A stretch of DNA of 64,000 bases from Agrobacterium cucumeris. Its GTDB lineage: Bacteria > Pseudomonadota > Alphaproteobacteria > Rhizobiales > Rhizobiaceae. The translations under genes were made by a program, and so were the position numbers. Location: positions 992,001-1,056,000 of the forward strand of contig NZ_CP080387.1 in the NCBI RefSeq assembly GCF_030036535.1, in the 5' to 3' direction. The notes beneath the pieces were generated by a model. It had not been told where the DNA came from. It ran no database searches and saw only the letters and a list, made by a program, of their open reading frames with translations. This document shows, in pieces, positions 36,796 through 46,001 of the stretch (positions are counted from its first letter, which is position 1; each line of letters opens with the position of its first letter).

Positions 36796-38103
36796 ATGGC
36801 AAAAGCCGATGCTGACAAGGGTGCGGCTCCTTCCGCCCGGGAAAAGACCGCCCGGCCTTTTTCCGCTTTTGAACGCATGGTGGCCTGGCGCTATCTGCGG
36901 TCGCGGCGCAAGGAAGCGTTCATTTCCGTCATCGCCGGTTTTTCTTTTGTCGGCATCATGCTGGGCGTTGCGACGCTCATCATCGTCATGGCGGTCATGA
37001 ATGGTTTCCGCACCGAGCTGATTTCGCGCATTCTCGGCATTAACGGCCATATGATCGTCCAGCCGATCGACCAGCCCTTCAATAATTATGATGAGCTGGC
37101 GAAGAAGTTTTCAGCCGTGCCTGGTGTCACCATGGCCCTGCCGCTGGTGGAAGGCCAGACATTGGCCTCCGGCCGAGGCGGCGCAGGCTCCGGCGCGCTG
37201 GTGCGTGGCGTGCGCCAGGAGGATATCGACAAGATCAAGGAAGTTGCCAGCAACATCAAGACCGGCGATCTCGTCGGCTTCATGGCGGGCGACGGTGTTC
37301 TGGTCGGCTCGCGGCTTGCCGCACAGCTTGGCGTAACGGCGGGTGATGATATCACCCTCATTTCGCCGGAAGGCGACGTGACGCCGATGGGCGTCAATCC
37401 GCGCGTCAAATCCTACAAGATATCAGGCGTCTTCGAGATCGGCATGTCGGAATATGACGCGTCGATGATCTATATGCCGCTGTCTGAAGCCCAGCTTTAT
37501 TTCAATGCCGACGGCATCGTGCAATCCATCGAGCTTTATGTCAGCCGCCCCGATGACGTTGACGGCATCCGGCCGCTAGTGGAGCAGGCCGCCGAACGGC
37601 AGATCTATATCACCGACTGGCGACAGCGGAACCAGACCTTCTTTTCCGCCCTGCAGGTGGAAAGAAACGTGATGTTCATGATCCTCACCCTCATCGTTCT
37701 GGTGGCGGCGCTGAACATCATTTCCGGCCTCATCATGCTGGTGAAGGACAAGGGCAGCGATATCGCCATTCTGCGCACCATGGGTGCCAGTTCCGGCGCG
37801 GTCATGCGGATATTCTTCATGACCGGAGCGGCCATTGGCACGGTCGGCACCTTTGCCGGCGTGGCGCTCGGCGTCATCGTCTGCCTCAACGTGGAATCCA
37901 TCCGGCAATTCTTCTCCTGGATATCCGGCACGGTGCTGTTTGACCCGCAGCTTTATTTCCTCAGCCAGCTGCCGGCCGAAATGGATATCAGCGAGACCAT
38001 CACCGTCGTCATCATGGCGCTGACGCTTTCTTTCCTGGCAACGATCTTTCCAGCATGGCGGGCCTCCAAGCTCGATCCGGTGCAGGCCCTGCGTTACGAA
38101 TAA
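36796..38103 (+). CDS. lolC: Lipoprotein-releasing ABC transporter permease LolC/LolE
   Basis: A 435-residue inner membrane permease with the MacB/FtsX topology: one helix near residues 45-70, a ~210-residue periplasmic domain, then three helices at ~295-320, ~340-370 and ~395-420. It ends with FPAWRASKLDPVQALRYE, the family C-terminal signature. With LolD (15 bp downstream) it releases outer-membrane lipoproteins to LolA. Only one permease gene is present, as is usual where LolF-like single permeases form homodimers. Confidence 0.94.
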   Translation: MAKADADKGAAPSAREKTARPFSAFERMVAWRYLRSRRKEAFISVIAGFSFVGIMLGVATLIIVMAVMNGFRTELISRILGINGHMIVQPIDQPFNNYDELAKKFSAVPGVTMALPLVEGQTLASGRGGAGSGALVRGVRQEDIDKIKEVASNIKTGDLVGFMAGDGVLVGSRLAAQLGVTAGDDITLISPEGDVTPMGVNPRVKSYKISGVFEIGMSEYDASMIYMPLSEAQLYFNADGIVQSIELYVSRPDDVDGIRPLVEQAAERQIYITDWRQRNQTFFSALQVERNVMFMILTLIVLVAALNIISGLIMLVKDKGSDIAILRTMGASSGAVMRIFFMTGAAIGTVGTFAGVALGVIVCLNVESIRQFFSWISGTVLFDPQLYFLSQLPAEMDISETITVVIMALTLSFLATIFPAWRASKLDPVQALRYE

Positions 38104-38118
38104 GGACCGCTTCGCAAT

Positions 38119-38802
38119 ATGGCAAAAAAAACAGTGCTGCGGCTTACCGGTGTGGAACGGACCTATGGTCAGGGTGAAACGTCGCTTTCCATTCTGCGCA
38201 AGGCCGATCTTGAATTGAGGAGCGGTGAGATGGTGGCGCTCGTCGCCCCCTCCGGTACCGGGAAATCCACACTGCTGCATCTGGCGGGCCTTCTGGAGCA
38301 CCCTGACGCGGGTGAGGTTTTCATCAATGGCGCGCCATGCAACGGTCTGCCGGATGAAACCCGCACCGCGATCCGTCGCAGCGACATCGGTTTCGTCTAT
38401 CAGTTCCATCACCTCCTGCCGGAGTTTTCGGCGGTGGAAAATGTGATGATGCCGCAGCTTATCGCCGGTCTCACACAGGCCGAAGCGCGCAAGCGTGCCA
38501 GCGCCCTGCTGGACTACATGCGCGTCGGCCATCGCGGCGAACATCGCCCGGCCGAACTTTCCGGTGGCGAGCAGCAGCGTGTGGCGATTGCGCGCGCGGT
38601 TGCCAATGCGCCGCTTCTGCTGCTTGCGGATGAGCCGACCGGCAACCTCGATCCCGAAACCGCGCATTATGTTTTCGATGCGCTGGAGGCCTTAGTGCGC
38701 CAGTCCGGCCTTGCGGCGATGATCGCCACCCATAACCACGACCTCGCTGCCCGCATGGACCGACGTGTCACGCTTGCAGACGGCAAGATCGTCGATTTCT
38801 GA
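38119..38802 (+). CDS. lolD: Lipoprotein-releasing ABC transporter ATP-binding protein
   Basis: A 227-residue ABC ATPase. Walker A is APSGTGKST (43-51), the signature is [15 protein letters not shown], and Walker B is [16 protein letters not shown]. It pairs with the upstream permease. A strong terminator lies 100 bp downstream. Confidence 0.95.
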   Translation: MAKKTVLRLTGVERTYGQGETSLSILRKADLELRSGEMVALVAPSGTGKSTLLHLAGLLEHPDAGEVFINGAPCNGLPDETRTAIRRSDIGFVYQFHHLLPEFSAVENVMMPQLIAGLTQAEARKRASALLDYMRVGHRGEHRPAELSGGEQQRVAIARAVANAPLLLLADEPTGNLDPETAHYVFDALEALVRQSGLAAMIATHNHDLAARMDRRVTLADGKIVDF

Positions 38803-38902
38803 TCATCACGGTCTGAGCCGGCGATATCGTCGACGCGGCTGAGTCGCTTCGCTGCGGCTCCTCCATGGGCCGGCTCCTTCTTCCACAATTGAATTTTTTC
38901 CG

Positions 38903-38934
38903 AACCCGGAGGTGTTTTAACCTCCGGGTTTTTT
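38903..38934 (+). terminator. Intrinsic terminator after lolD
   Basis: Perfect 10-bp stem AACCCGGAGG / CCTCCGGGTT (38903-38912, 38921-38930) with an 8-nt loop and a run of six T residues. It isolates the downstream SOS-box/peptide/dnaE unit from lolCD. Confidence 0.88.
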
Positions 38935-39022
38935 CGCTTTGGAGTCAGGGGCTTGCCGATCATGGGAACGGAACCGCAGCCGATTCTGCCGCGTTAGAAA
39001 GAGGAATATCAGTAAAACCCTG

Positions 39023-39057
39023 TTGACAATCGAACAAAATGAGAACAAAGTTGGAAC
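39023..39057 (+). promoter_or_regulatory. Promoter with tandem LexA (SOS) boxes
   Basis: TTGACA at 39023-39028 is a perfect -35 element. Three GAAC words follow at 39032, 39043 and 39054, each exactly 11 bp apart, giving two overlapping GAAC-N7-GAAC boxes, the direct-repeat operator of alphaproteobacterial LexA (GTTC-N7-GTTC on the other strand). The array lies where -10 and start-site contacts would be, ideal for repression. The -10 element itself is not obvious. Genes downstream: a 28-residue membrane peptide and dnaE. Confidence 0.75.
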
Positions 39058-39078
39058 ATAACGAGTAAGGAGAGACCA

Positions 39079-39165
39079 ATGACTGATTTCATCCGTGACG
39101 TTGCCGCTTTCGCTTCCATCGCTGTCTTTGTTGCCAGCTTTTCGGTAATCCTCACTGCCCTGTGA
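39079..39165 (+). CDS. 28-residue single-pass membrane peptide under SOS-type control
   Basis: A tiny frame preceded by TAAGGAGAG, one of the best ribosome binding sites in the window, 21 bp after the last LexA half-site. It begins MTDFIRDVA and continues as one hydrophobic helix of about 20 residues (rich in Ala, Phe, Ser, Val and Ile) to the C terminus. Size, topology and apparent LexA control recall Caulobacter SidA (29 residues, SOS-induced inhibitor of division at the inner membrane); sequence homology is not claimed. dnaE begins 105 bp later with no terminator between. Confidence 0.7.
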   Translation: MTDFIRDVAAFASIAVFVASFSVILTAL

Positions 39166-39270
39166 AGGAAACACCGGCGCAGAAGCCTGTATGGAGGCCG
39201 CAAGCCTGTGGACTTTAAGCGCCGGAAATCGGAAAATCGCCCCCTCGATTCAGAATGACAGGACGACGAT

Positions 39271-42200
39271 ATGGGCGATACGGTTGTGCGTGGAGAAAAC
39301 TCTGACGAAACGCTGAAAACGCCTGGTTTCGTCCATTTGCGGGTTCATTCCGCTTACTCCCTGCTTGAGGGGGCATTACCCCTCAAGAAAATCATGTCCA
39401 AGGCCGTTGCAGATGGCCAGCCGGCAATTGCCATCACCGACACCAACAATCTTTTCGTTGCGCTGGAGTTTTCCGAAAAAGCGCGTGACGAAGGTCTGCA
39501 GCCGATCATCGGTTGCCAGGTGTCGATCGACATGCAGGATGCGGCGGAGGATCGCCGCAATCACAACAGCCACCTCGCCAAGCTCCCAGCCATCGTGCTT
39601 CTGGCTGCCAATGCCGAAGGTTACGAGCGGCTGGTGGACCTGATCAGCCGCGCCTATCTGGAAGGCGAGGGCAGTGGCGGACATTCCGTGCATGTTACCC
39701 GCGCTTGGCTGGAAGAGGCCTCCAATGCCGGGCTCATCGCATTGACGGGCGCCACTGGCGGTCCTGTCGATATGGCGTTGAAGGAAGGCCATGCCGCGCA
39801 GGCCAAAGAGCGGCTGCTGACGCTGAAGTCGCTCTTTGGTGACAGGCTCTATATCGAATTGCAGCGCCAGTCCGGTTATGACCGCTCCCACGAGCGACGC
39901 ATGATCGGCCTTGCCTATGAACATGATATCCCGCTGGTTGCCACCAATGAGGCGTTTTTCCCTTCCAAGGCAGACTATGAGGCGCATGACGCCCTGATGG
40001 CGGTGGCGCATAATGCCATCGTTTCCGATGACAGCCGCTTCCGCCTGACACCCGATCATTATCTGAAAAGCCGGCAGGAGATGACGGCGCTGTTTGCCGA
40101 CCTTCCCGAGGCGCTGGAAAATACCGTCGAGATTGCGCTGCGCTGCTCCTATGTGCTGAAAAAACGCGGGCCCATCCTGCCACGTTTCACCGGCGCCAGC
40201 GAAGATCCGGAAGCGGCCGAACATGCCGAAACAGAGGAGCTTCGCCGCCAGGCGGTGGAGGGGCTCGACCAGCGGCTTGCGGCGCTCGGCATGTCGCCCG
40301 GCTATACGGAGCAGGATTATCGCGAGAGACTGGATTTCGAACTCGGCGTCATCTCGCGCATGAAATTCCCCGGTTACTTCCTGATCGTTGCCGACTTCAT
40401 CAAATGGGCCAAGCAGCAGGACATCCCTGTTGGTCCCGGCCGCGGTTCGGGCGCCGGCTCGCTTGTGGCTTATGCACTGACCATCACCGATGTCGATCCG
40501 TTGCGCTTCTCGTTGCTGTTCGAGCGCTTCCTCAATCCCGAGCGTGTCTCGATGCCGGACTTCGACATCGACTTCTGCCAGGATCGCCGCGAAGAGGTGA
40601 TCCGTTATGTGCAGCGCAAATATGGCCGCGAGCAGGTGGCGCAGATCATCACCTTCGGTTCGCTGCAGGCGCGTGCGGCATTGCGCGATGTTGGCCGCGT
40701 GCTGGAAATGCCCTATGGGCAGGTGGACAAGATCTGCAAGCTGGTACCCAATAACCCGGCCAACCCGACGCCTTTGTCAAAGGCCATCGAGGAAGAGCCG
40801 CGCCTGCAGGAAGAGGCGGACAAGGAACCCGTCGTCGCCCGCCTCCTGGATATCGCCCAAAAGATCGAAGGGCTTTACCGCCACGCCTCCACCCACGCCG
40901 CCGGTATCGTCATCGGTGACCGGCCGCTGTCGAAGCTGGTGCCGATGTATCGCGATCCGCGCTCCGACATGCCGGTCACCCAGTTCAACATGAAATGGGT
41001 GGAAAGCGCCGGTCTCGTCAAATTCGACTTCCTCGGCCTGAAGACGCTGACGGTATTGAAGGTCGCCGTGGATTTTGTCGCCAAGCGCGGCATCAAGGTC
41101 GATCTTGCCGCCATTCCGCTGGACGACACGAAAACCTATGAGATGTTGTCGCGTGGCGAGACCATCGGCGTGTTCCAGGTGGAAAGTGCGGGCATGCGCA
41201 AGGCGCTGATCGGCATGCGCCCGGACTGCATCGAGGATATCATCGCGCTGGTGGCGCTTTATCGTCCGGGCCCGATGGAAAACATCCCGGTCTATAATGC
41301 CCGCAAACATGGCGAGGAGGAGCTGGAGTCCATCCACCCCACCATCGACCATCTGCTCAAGGAAACGCAGGGCGTTATCGTCTATCAGGAACAGGTGATG
41401 CAGATCGCCCAGGTCCTGTCAGGTTATTCGCTCGGCGAAGCCGATCTTCTGCGCCGTGCCATGGGCAAGAAGATCAAGGAGGAGATGGACAAGCAGCGCG
41501 AGCGTTTCGTCGATGGCGCCATCAAGAACGGCGTGTCGAAACCGCAGGCCGACACCATCTTCGACCTTCTGGCGAAGTTCGCCAATTACGGCTTCAACAA
41601 GAGCCATGCCGCCGCTTACGCCATCGTTTCTTACCAGACCGCCTATATGAAGGCGCATTATCCGGTGGAGTTCCTGGCGGCCTCCATGACGCTCGATATG
41701 GCGAACACGGAAAAGCTCAACGATTTCCGGCAGGATGCCGGCCGCCTCGGCATCGAGGTCGTAGCGCCTTCGGTGCAGACGTCTTTCCGCCAGTTCGAGA
41801 CCGGTGAAAACCGCATCTATTATTCGCTGGCCGCCATCAAGGGCGTCGGCGAGGGCGCGGTCGAACATATCGTCGAAGTGCGCGGCGACAAGCCGTTCAC
41901 GAGCCTTGAGGATTTCTGCCTGCGTATCGATCCCAAACAGATCAACCGGCGTGTGCTGGAAAGCCTCATCAATGCCGGCGGCTTCGACTGTTTCGGCCGC
42001 GATCGCGCCGAACTGATTGGCGGGCTCGACCGTATCATCGGTTATGCGCAGATGGCGCAGAACAACCGCACCGTCGGCCAGTCGGACATGTTCGGTTCCG
42101 GTGGTGGTAACGGCCCGGAAAAGCTGGTGCTGCCGGCCTTCCAGCCCTGGCTTGCCTCGGAAAAGCTGTTGCGGGAATATCAGGTGCTCGGTTTTTACCT

Positions 42201-42774
42201 CACCGCCCATCCGCTCGACACCTATCGCCCCGTGCTGGAAAAGTTGCGTGTGCAGAATATCGCTGATTTTTCCGCCGCCGTGAAACAGGGCGCCACCGCC
42301 GGGCGTCTGGCCGGCACCGTCACCGGCAAGCAGGAGCGCAAGACCCGCACCGGCAACAAGATGGGCATCGTCACCTTCTCGGATGCATCGGGGCAATATG
42401 AGGCGGTGCTGTTTTCCGAAGGGCTTGCTCAGTTTCGTGAGCTGCTGGAGGTCGGCAAATCGCTTGTCATCACCGTGCAGGCGGAAGAACGCCCGGAAGG
42501 CATCGGTCTGCGCATCCAGACGGCTCAGTCGCTGGAGGAGAAGTCCGTGCAGATGCAGAAGGCGCTGCGCGTTTATGTGCGCGATTCCGGCCCGTTGAAA
42601 ACAGTCGCCCGCCACCTCAATACCAAGGGTGACGGGTCTGTCTATTTCATCGTCATCAAGGATGAGGGCAGCCGCGAAATCGAAGTGGAACTGACGGAGA
42701 AATACCGCATTTCACCTGAGATCGCCGCAGCACTTCGCGCCGCCCCCGGCGTCGTTGATGTGGAACTGGTTTAA
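39271..42774 (+). CDS. dnaE: DNA polymerase III subunit alpha
   Basis: A 1167-residue replicative polymerase (DnaE1 type). An N-terminal PHP domain begins with FVHLRVHSAYSLLEGA. The catalytic aspartates are in MPDFDIDF (Asp432, Asp434), with the third in the downstream palm region. The helix-hairpin-helix region (SLAAIKGVGEGAVEHI) and an OB-fold near residues 1000-1080 are present. Length and layout fit the housekeeping enzyme rather than the SOS-inducible DnaE2, although it may share the SOS-box promoter at 39023-39057. It is convergent with the L,D-transpeptidase gene. Confidence 0.97.
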   Translation: MGDTVVRGENSDETLKTPGFVHLRVHSAYSLLEGALPLKKIMSKAVADGQPAIAITDTNNLFVALEFSEKARDEGLQPIIGCQVSIDMQDAAEDRRNHNSHLAKLPAIVLLAANAEGYERLVDLISRAYLEGEGSGGHSVHVTRAWLEEASNAGLIALTGATGGPVDMALKEGHAAQAKERLLTLKSLFGDRLYIELQRQSGYDRSHERRMIGLAYEHDIPLVATNEAFFPSKADYEAHDALMAVAHNAIVSDDSRFRLTPDHYLKSRQEMTALFADLPEALENTVEIALRCSYVLKKRGPILPRFTGASEDPEAAEHAETEELRRQAVEGLDQRLAALGMSPGYTEQDYRERLDFELGVISRMKFPGYFLIVADFIKWAKQQDIPVGPGRGSGAGSLVAYALTITDVDPLRFSLLFERFLNPERVSMPDFDIDFCQDRREEVIRYVQRKYGREQVAQIITFGSLQARAALRDVGRVLEMPYGQVDKICKLVPNNPANPTPLSKAIEEEPRLQEEADKEPVVARLLDIAQKIEGLYRHASTHAAGIVIGDRPLSKLVPMYRDPRSDMPVTQFNMKWVESAGLVKFDFLGLKTLTVLKVAVDFVAKRGIKVDLAAIPLDDTKTYEMLSRGETIGVFQVESAGMRKALIGMRPDCIEDIIALVALYRPGPMENIPVYNARKHGEEELESIHPTIDHLLKETQGVIVYQEQVMQIAQVLSGYSLGEADLLRRAMGKKIKEEMDKQRERFVDGAIKNGVSKPQADTIFDLLAKFANYGFNKSHAAAYAIVSYQTAYMKAHYPVEFLAASMTLDMANTEKLNDFRQDAGRLGIEVVAPSVQTSFRQFETGENRIYYSLAAIKGVGEGAVEHIVEVRGDKPFTSLEDFCLRIDPKQINRRVLESLINAGGFDCFGRDRAELIGGLDRIIGYAQMAQNNRTVGQSDMFGSGGGNGPEKLVLPAFQPWLASEKLLREYQVLGFYLTAHPLDTYRPVLEKLRVQNIADFSAAVKQGATAGRLAGTVTGKQERKTRTGNKMGIVTFSDASGQYEAVLFSEGLAQFRELLEVGKSLVITVQAEERPEGIGLRIQTAQSLEEKSVQMQKALRVYVRDSGPLKTVARHLNTKGDGSVYFIVIKDEGSREIEVELTEKYRISPEIAAALRAAPGVVDVELV

Positions 42775-42805
42775 GGGTTCAGACGCTCACGCGTCCCCTT
42801 AAACC
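42768..42805. terminator. Shared hairpin covering both stop codons of convergent genes
   Basis: GGTTTAAGGG (42768-42777) pairs perfectly with CCCTTAAACC (42796-42805), and inside it GACGC/GCGTC forms a second stem with loop TCAC. The TAA of dnaE lies in one arm and the TAA of the L,D-transpeptidase in the other. No T-tract, so termination is plausible but unproven. Confidence 0.45.
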
Positions 42806-44037
42806 GGCCCTTCCTTCGTCACGGTAATGAAATCGGTTCCGGTTCCTGTCTCCAGCTGGTGACTGATATCGGAAACGGTGATCGAGCTGCCGGTTGAAAG
42901 CTCCTGTTCAATGCGGGAGCGAATGTCCGCCGGTATGTCGAGACGGCCAAGTACGGCGCTCAATTGGTCGAAGCCGCCGGGTGCTTCGGCAACGGTAATG
43001 CCAAGCCGCTTGCGGGCTGCGTTCGGCAGATGGTTTTCGAGCGTCACGCCGTTCCATTCGGCGGTCCCGGCTGCACGATCCACGGAAACAGCCTCGAAGA
43101 AATGCGTTCCGAGCGCAACTTCGGGATCCTTGATATCAATGGCCGCCTCAAATAGCGGTTTGAAATCCTGCCGCACCATGATCTGGCCATTCGGTGGATG
43201 GTTTTCGCCGGCGGATTCGTAAAGCGCCGTTACGAAGGCGTCGGTGAGAAGCGGTCCGGTGGTCTTCAACCCCTTCCAGCGCTTGAAACCGTTGACGGCG
43301 CTCACCGTCATCTGTCCGGCATACCCATCCGCTGCGCCGGCGTCGAAACCAAGACGGGTCAATACGGCCTGAATATCCATCACCCTTTCCCGCTCGCCAC
43401 GCCGGGTTATGAGAATGCGCAGGGGTGAGGCGGCCTTGGCCTTCACCGCCGGTTTAAGCGCTTGCGTCTTTTCATTGACGGCAACTTCGACGGTGCCCAA
43501 AGCCGCATCGAAGGTCGCGGGGCGCAGTTCCACATCCGATAAAAGTAGCTTGCCGTCATCAGTATCGTCACGCGGTTCAAACAACGCCGGATGCTGCACG
43601 AAACGCAGGGAAACCGGGCGGTCGGTGATGATGACATGCACCCCGGTTGCGGTGTCGCCGAAAAGTGACTTGGCGAATTTCGAAGGCAGGCGCACGCAGC
43701 CATGCGAGGCTGCGTAATTCGGCACCTTGCCTTCGTGCAGCGCAATGCCGGACCATGTCAGCCGCTGCATGAAGGGCATGGGTGCAGCCGAATAGATATT
43801 CGACTCGTGGTATTTCCGCTTTTCCAGAATGGAAAATATGCCGCTCGGCGTCTCATGCCCGGCCTTGCCGGTGGAGACTTTCGAGGTGGCGATGATTTCG
43901 CCGTTTTCGTAAAGCGAAAGCGACTGGTCGCTTTTCGAAACGAGGATCTGCAGCGACCTGCTATCGGCGGCAAGCGCCGGGAAGGCGAGAATGCTGGCCG
44001 ACAGCATGCCGGTCAGAAGACGGAGGCGGAGGGACAT
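42799..44037 (-). CDS. L,D-transpeptidase (YkuD) with peptidoglycan-binding domain
   Basis: A 412-residue exported cell-wall enzyme. The ATG at 44037 gives a clean signal peptide (residues 1-24, ending FPALAA); a TTG 13 codons upstream is less likely. Residues ~27-150 form the YkuD domain with catalytic Cys114 in SHGCVRLP and His101. A peptidoglycan-binding-like domain follows at ~215-275 (IQAVLTRLGFDAGAADGYAG). The C-terminal ~110 residues look like a second small domain. It would form 3-3 cross-links or attach proteins to peptidoglycan, a strategy heavily used in Agrobacterium. Confidence 0.9.
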   Translation of the reverse strand: MSLRLRLLTGMLSASILAFPALAADSRSLQILVSKSDQSLSLYENGEIIATSKVSTGKAGHETPSGIFSILEKRKYHESNIYSAAPMPFMQRLTWSGIALHEGKVPNYAASHGCVRLPSKFAKSLFGDTATGVHVIITDRPVSLRFVQHPALFEPRDDTDDGKLLLSDVELRPATFDAALGTVEVAVNEKTQALKPAVKAKAASPLRILITRRGERERVMDIQAVLTRLGFDAGAADGYAGQMTVSAVNGFKRWKGLKTTGPLLTDAFVTALYESAGENHPPNGQIMVRQDFKPLFEAAIDIKDPEVALGTHFFEAVSVDRAAGTAEWNGVTLENHLPNAARKRLGITVAEAPGGFDQLSAVLGRLDIPADIRSRIEQELSTGSSITVSDISHQLETGTGTDFITVTKEGPV

Positions 44038-44208
44038 GACGCAATACACCACATGCACAAAACTTGCTCCACTCAACCATGCGAAGTTTAAGGAAGCTTA
44101 AGGACGGTGCGCCCGCAACATCACTAATTTGTGTAAAATCTAAAATACATTGGCATGAAGCAGTGGAACGCGGTCGATGCGCAGTTCCCGGGCCCCTAGA
44201 TCAAATCG

Positions 44209-45492
44209 CTATTTACGCGTACCAAATGTGTAGCCGGTTTCGACGCTGCCCTTGCCGAACTTGTCGCGCAGCTTGTCCATCGCCGCTTCCGCCGCCGCCC
44301 GCCGCCCGGCCTGCCTGTCGACGAGATCAGGAGGATCGGCAAGGCCCGCATCGCGCAGATCGCTGACGCCGATACCGAGCAGGCGGAATTTCGTGCCGTC
44401 GGTTTCCTTTTCCAGCATCGAAAGACCAGTGCGGAAAATCCGGTCGGCAAGCTGGGTGGGGTCATCAAGCTTGCGGTTGCGGGTACGGATCTTAAAATCA
44501 GCCGTCTTCATTTTCAGCACCACGGTCTGGCCGGCAATGCCATTCTTCTTCAACCGCCATGCGACCTTTTCGGAAAGCGAGCGCAGGATCGGCACGAGGT
44601 CCTCATGGCGGGAAATGTCGTTGAAGAAGGTGGTTTCGGAAGACACGCTTTTGACCGGGTCGTTATTGTGCACATGCCGCTCGTCGATGCCGCGTGAAAG
44701 CCGGAAAAGCCGCTGACCCATCACGCCGTAACGGCGCATCAGGTCGCCTTCTTCCATCTCCTGCAGCTGTGCGATCATGCGGATGCCATCGGCCTCCAGC
44801 GTCGCAGCAAAAGCTTTGCCCACGCCCCAGATCGTGGTTACGGGCCTCATCGCCAGAAAGGCGAGCGCCTCCGCCTCGCCAATCACCGAAAAACCGCGCG
44901 GCTTGTTGAGGTCTGATGCAACCTTGGCCAGAAACTTGCAGTAGGAAAGTCCGGCCGAGACGGTTACGCCGACCTCCTTTTCCACGCGCTTTGCAAATTT
45001 CGCCAGCACGCGCGCCGGCGGGTCATGATGCAGCCTCTCTGTGCCGGCGAGATCAAGAAAGGCTTCGTCGACGGAAAGCGGCTGCACCAGCGGCGTCAAT
45101 TCCTGCATCATGGCGCGGATTTCGCGTCCGACACGGCTGTATTTTTCCATGTCGGGTTTGATGACCACCGCGTCCGGACAGGCCTCCAGCGCCTTGAACA
45201 TCGGCATGGCGGAACGCACGCCCTGAATGCGGGCAATATAGCAGGCGGTCGAAACCACGCCCCGCTTGCCACCGCCGACGATGACAGGCTTGTCGGCCAG
45301 TTCCGGATTGTCGCGCTTTTCAACGGATGCATAAAAGGCGTCACAATCGATATGGGCGATGCTCAGATCGTAAAGCTCGTCATGATAGACGAGACGCGGG
45401 CTGCCACAGGCGCGGCAACGCCGCAAACCCGCTGGCTGGCCAGCCAGACAGTCGCGGCAGAAACCGGGATCATAGCGGTGCGACGTGGACAT
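44209..45492 (-). CDS. dinB: DNA polymerase IV (Y family) with N-terminal cysteine motif
   Basis: A 427-residue translesion polymerase. The palm motifs [12 protein letters not shown] and [10 protein letters not shown] carry the catalytic acidic residues; the little-finger domain is complete. Unlike E. coli DinB it has a ~45-residue N-terminal extension with four cysteines (FCRDCLAG and RRCRACG), a probable zinc ribbon typical of rhizobial paralogues. The ATG at 45492 is adjacent to an imperfect LexA box. The longer frame reaching 45543 lacks similarity. Confidence 0.95.
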   Translation of the reverse strand: MSTSHRYDPGFCRDCLAGQPAGLRRCRACGSPRLVYHDELYDLSIAHIDCDAFYASVEKRDNPELADKPVIVGGGKRGVVSTACYIARIQGVRSAMPMFKALEACPDAVVIKPDMEKYSRVGREIRAMMQELTPLVQPLSVDEAFLDLAGTERLHHDPPARVLAKFAKRVEKEVGVTVSAGLSYCKFLAKVASDLNKPRGFSVIGEAEALAFLAMRPVTTIWGVGKAFAATLEADGIRMIAQLQEMEEGDLMRRYGVMGQRLFRLSRGIDERHVHNNDPVKSVSSETTFFNDISRHEDLVPILRSLSEKVAWRLKKNGIAGQTVVLKMKTADFKIRTRNRKLDDPTQLADRIFRTGLSMLEKETDGTKFRLLGIGVSDLRDAGLADPPDLVDRQAGRRAAAEAAMDKLRDKFGKGSVETGYTFGTRK

Positions 45493-45499
45493 GGAGCGA

Positions 45500-45514
45500 A
45501 AACAAAACCAGAAC
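45500..45514 (-). promoter_or_regulatory. Imperfect LexA box at the dinB start
   Basis: On the minus strand GTTC-N7-GTTT, 7 of 8 matches to alphaproteobacterial GTTC-N7-GTTC, 8 bp upstream of the dinB ATG. dinB is a common SOS gene in this class. Confidence 0.5.
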
Positions 45515-45561
45515 GTTGCCGACCTTACTCCGGCCGCGACCACGGCTCAAGGGGTGACCCG

Positions 45562-45870
45562 TCAATACTCCCCTGAATCCAGCCCCGGACCGGAAAAATG
45601 ATGCCAGGCGGCGGCCACCGTTTCGGGCGAGGTGTCGGTTGCCGTGCAAAACGCCATGAGGTCCGGCTCGTGGCTCATCAGAAAATCGGTGAGGCCGGCC
45701 AGAAAGCCGGGATCGTTGACGGCCTGGCGCAGCATATTGGCCTGCAGGCCGCTCAGCGCCAGGAAACGCGCCAGCATGTCCGGTTCGTTTGCCAGCCAGC
45801 CAAGTATGGCGGCCGCCGTTTCTTGCGGATCTTTGCCGGCATTGCCTTTGTTTTTCGTATCGCGCAGCAT
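45562..45870 (-). CDS. DUF3572 family protein
   Basis: A 102-residue soluble, helical protein. The pattern ETAAAILGWLANEPDMLARFLALSGL and LMSHEPDLMAFCTATDTSPETVAAAWHHF matches DUF3572, an alphaproteobacterial family usually beside divK/pleD and dinB. GGGGAAG precedes the ATG. It is upstream of dinB on the same strand and divergent from divK; no biochemical role is known. Confidence 0.85.
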   Translation of the reverse strand: MLRDTKNKGNAGKDPQETAAAILGWLANEPDMLARFLALSGLQANMLRQAVNDPGFLAGLTDFLMSHEPDLMAFCTATDTSPETVAAAWHHFSGPGLDSGEY

Positions 45871-46001
45871 TTCTTCCCCGAAGTTACCTATTTTGAAACC
45901 AAATCCCTCTAGCCTTGCGCAACAAATGGACGATGGAATCGGTTCTCTGGCAACTTATATGTCTGGGTGAAGGTTTCAAAGCGAAACGGGGACTGCCCAC
46001 C

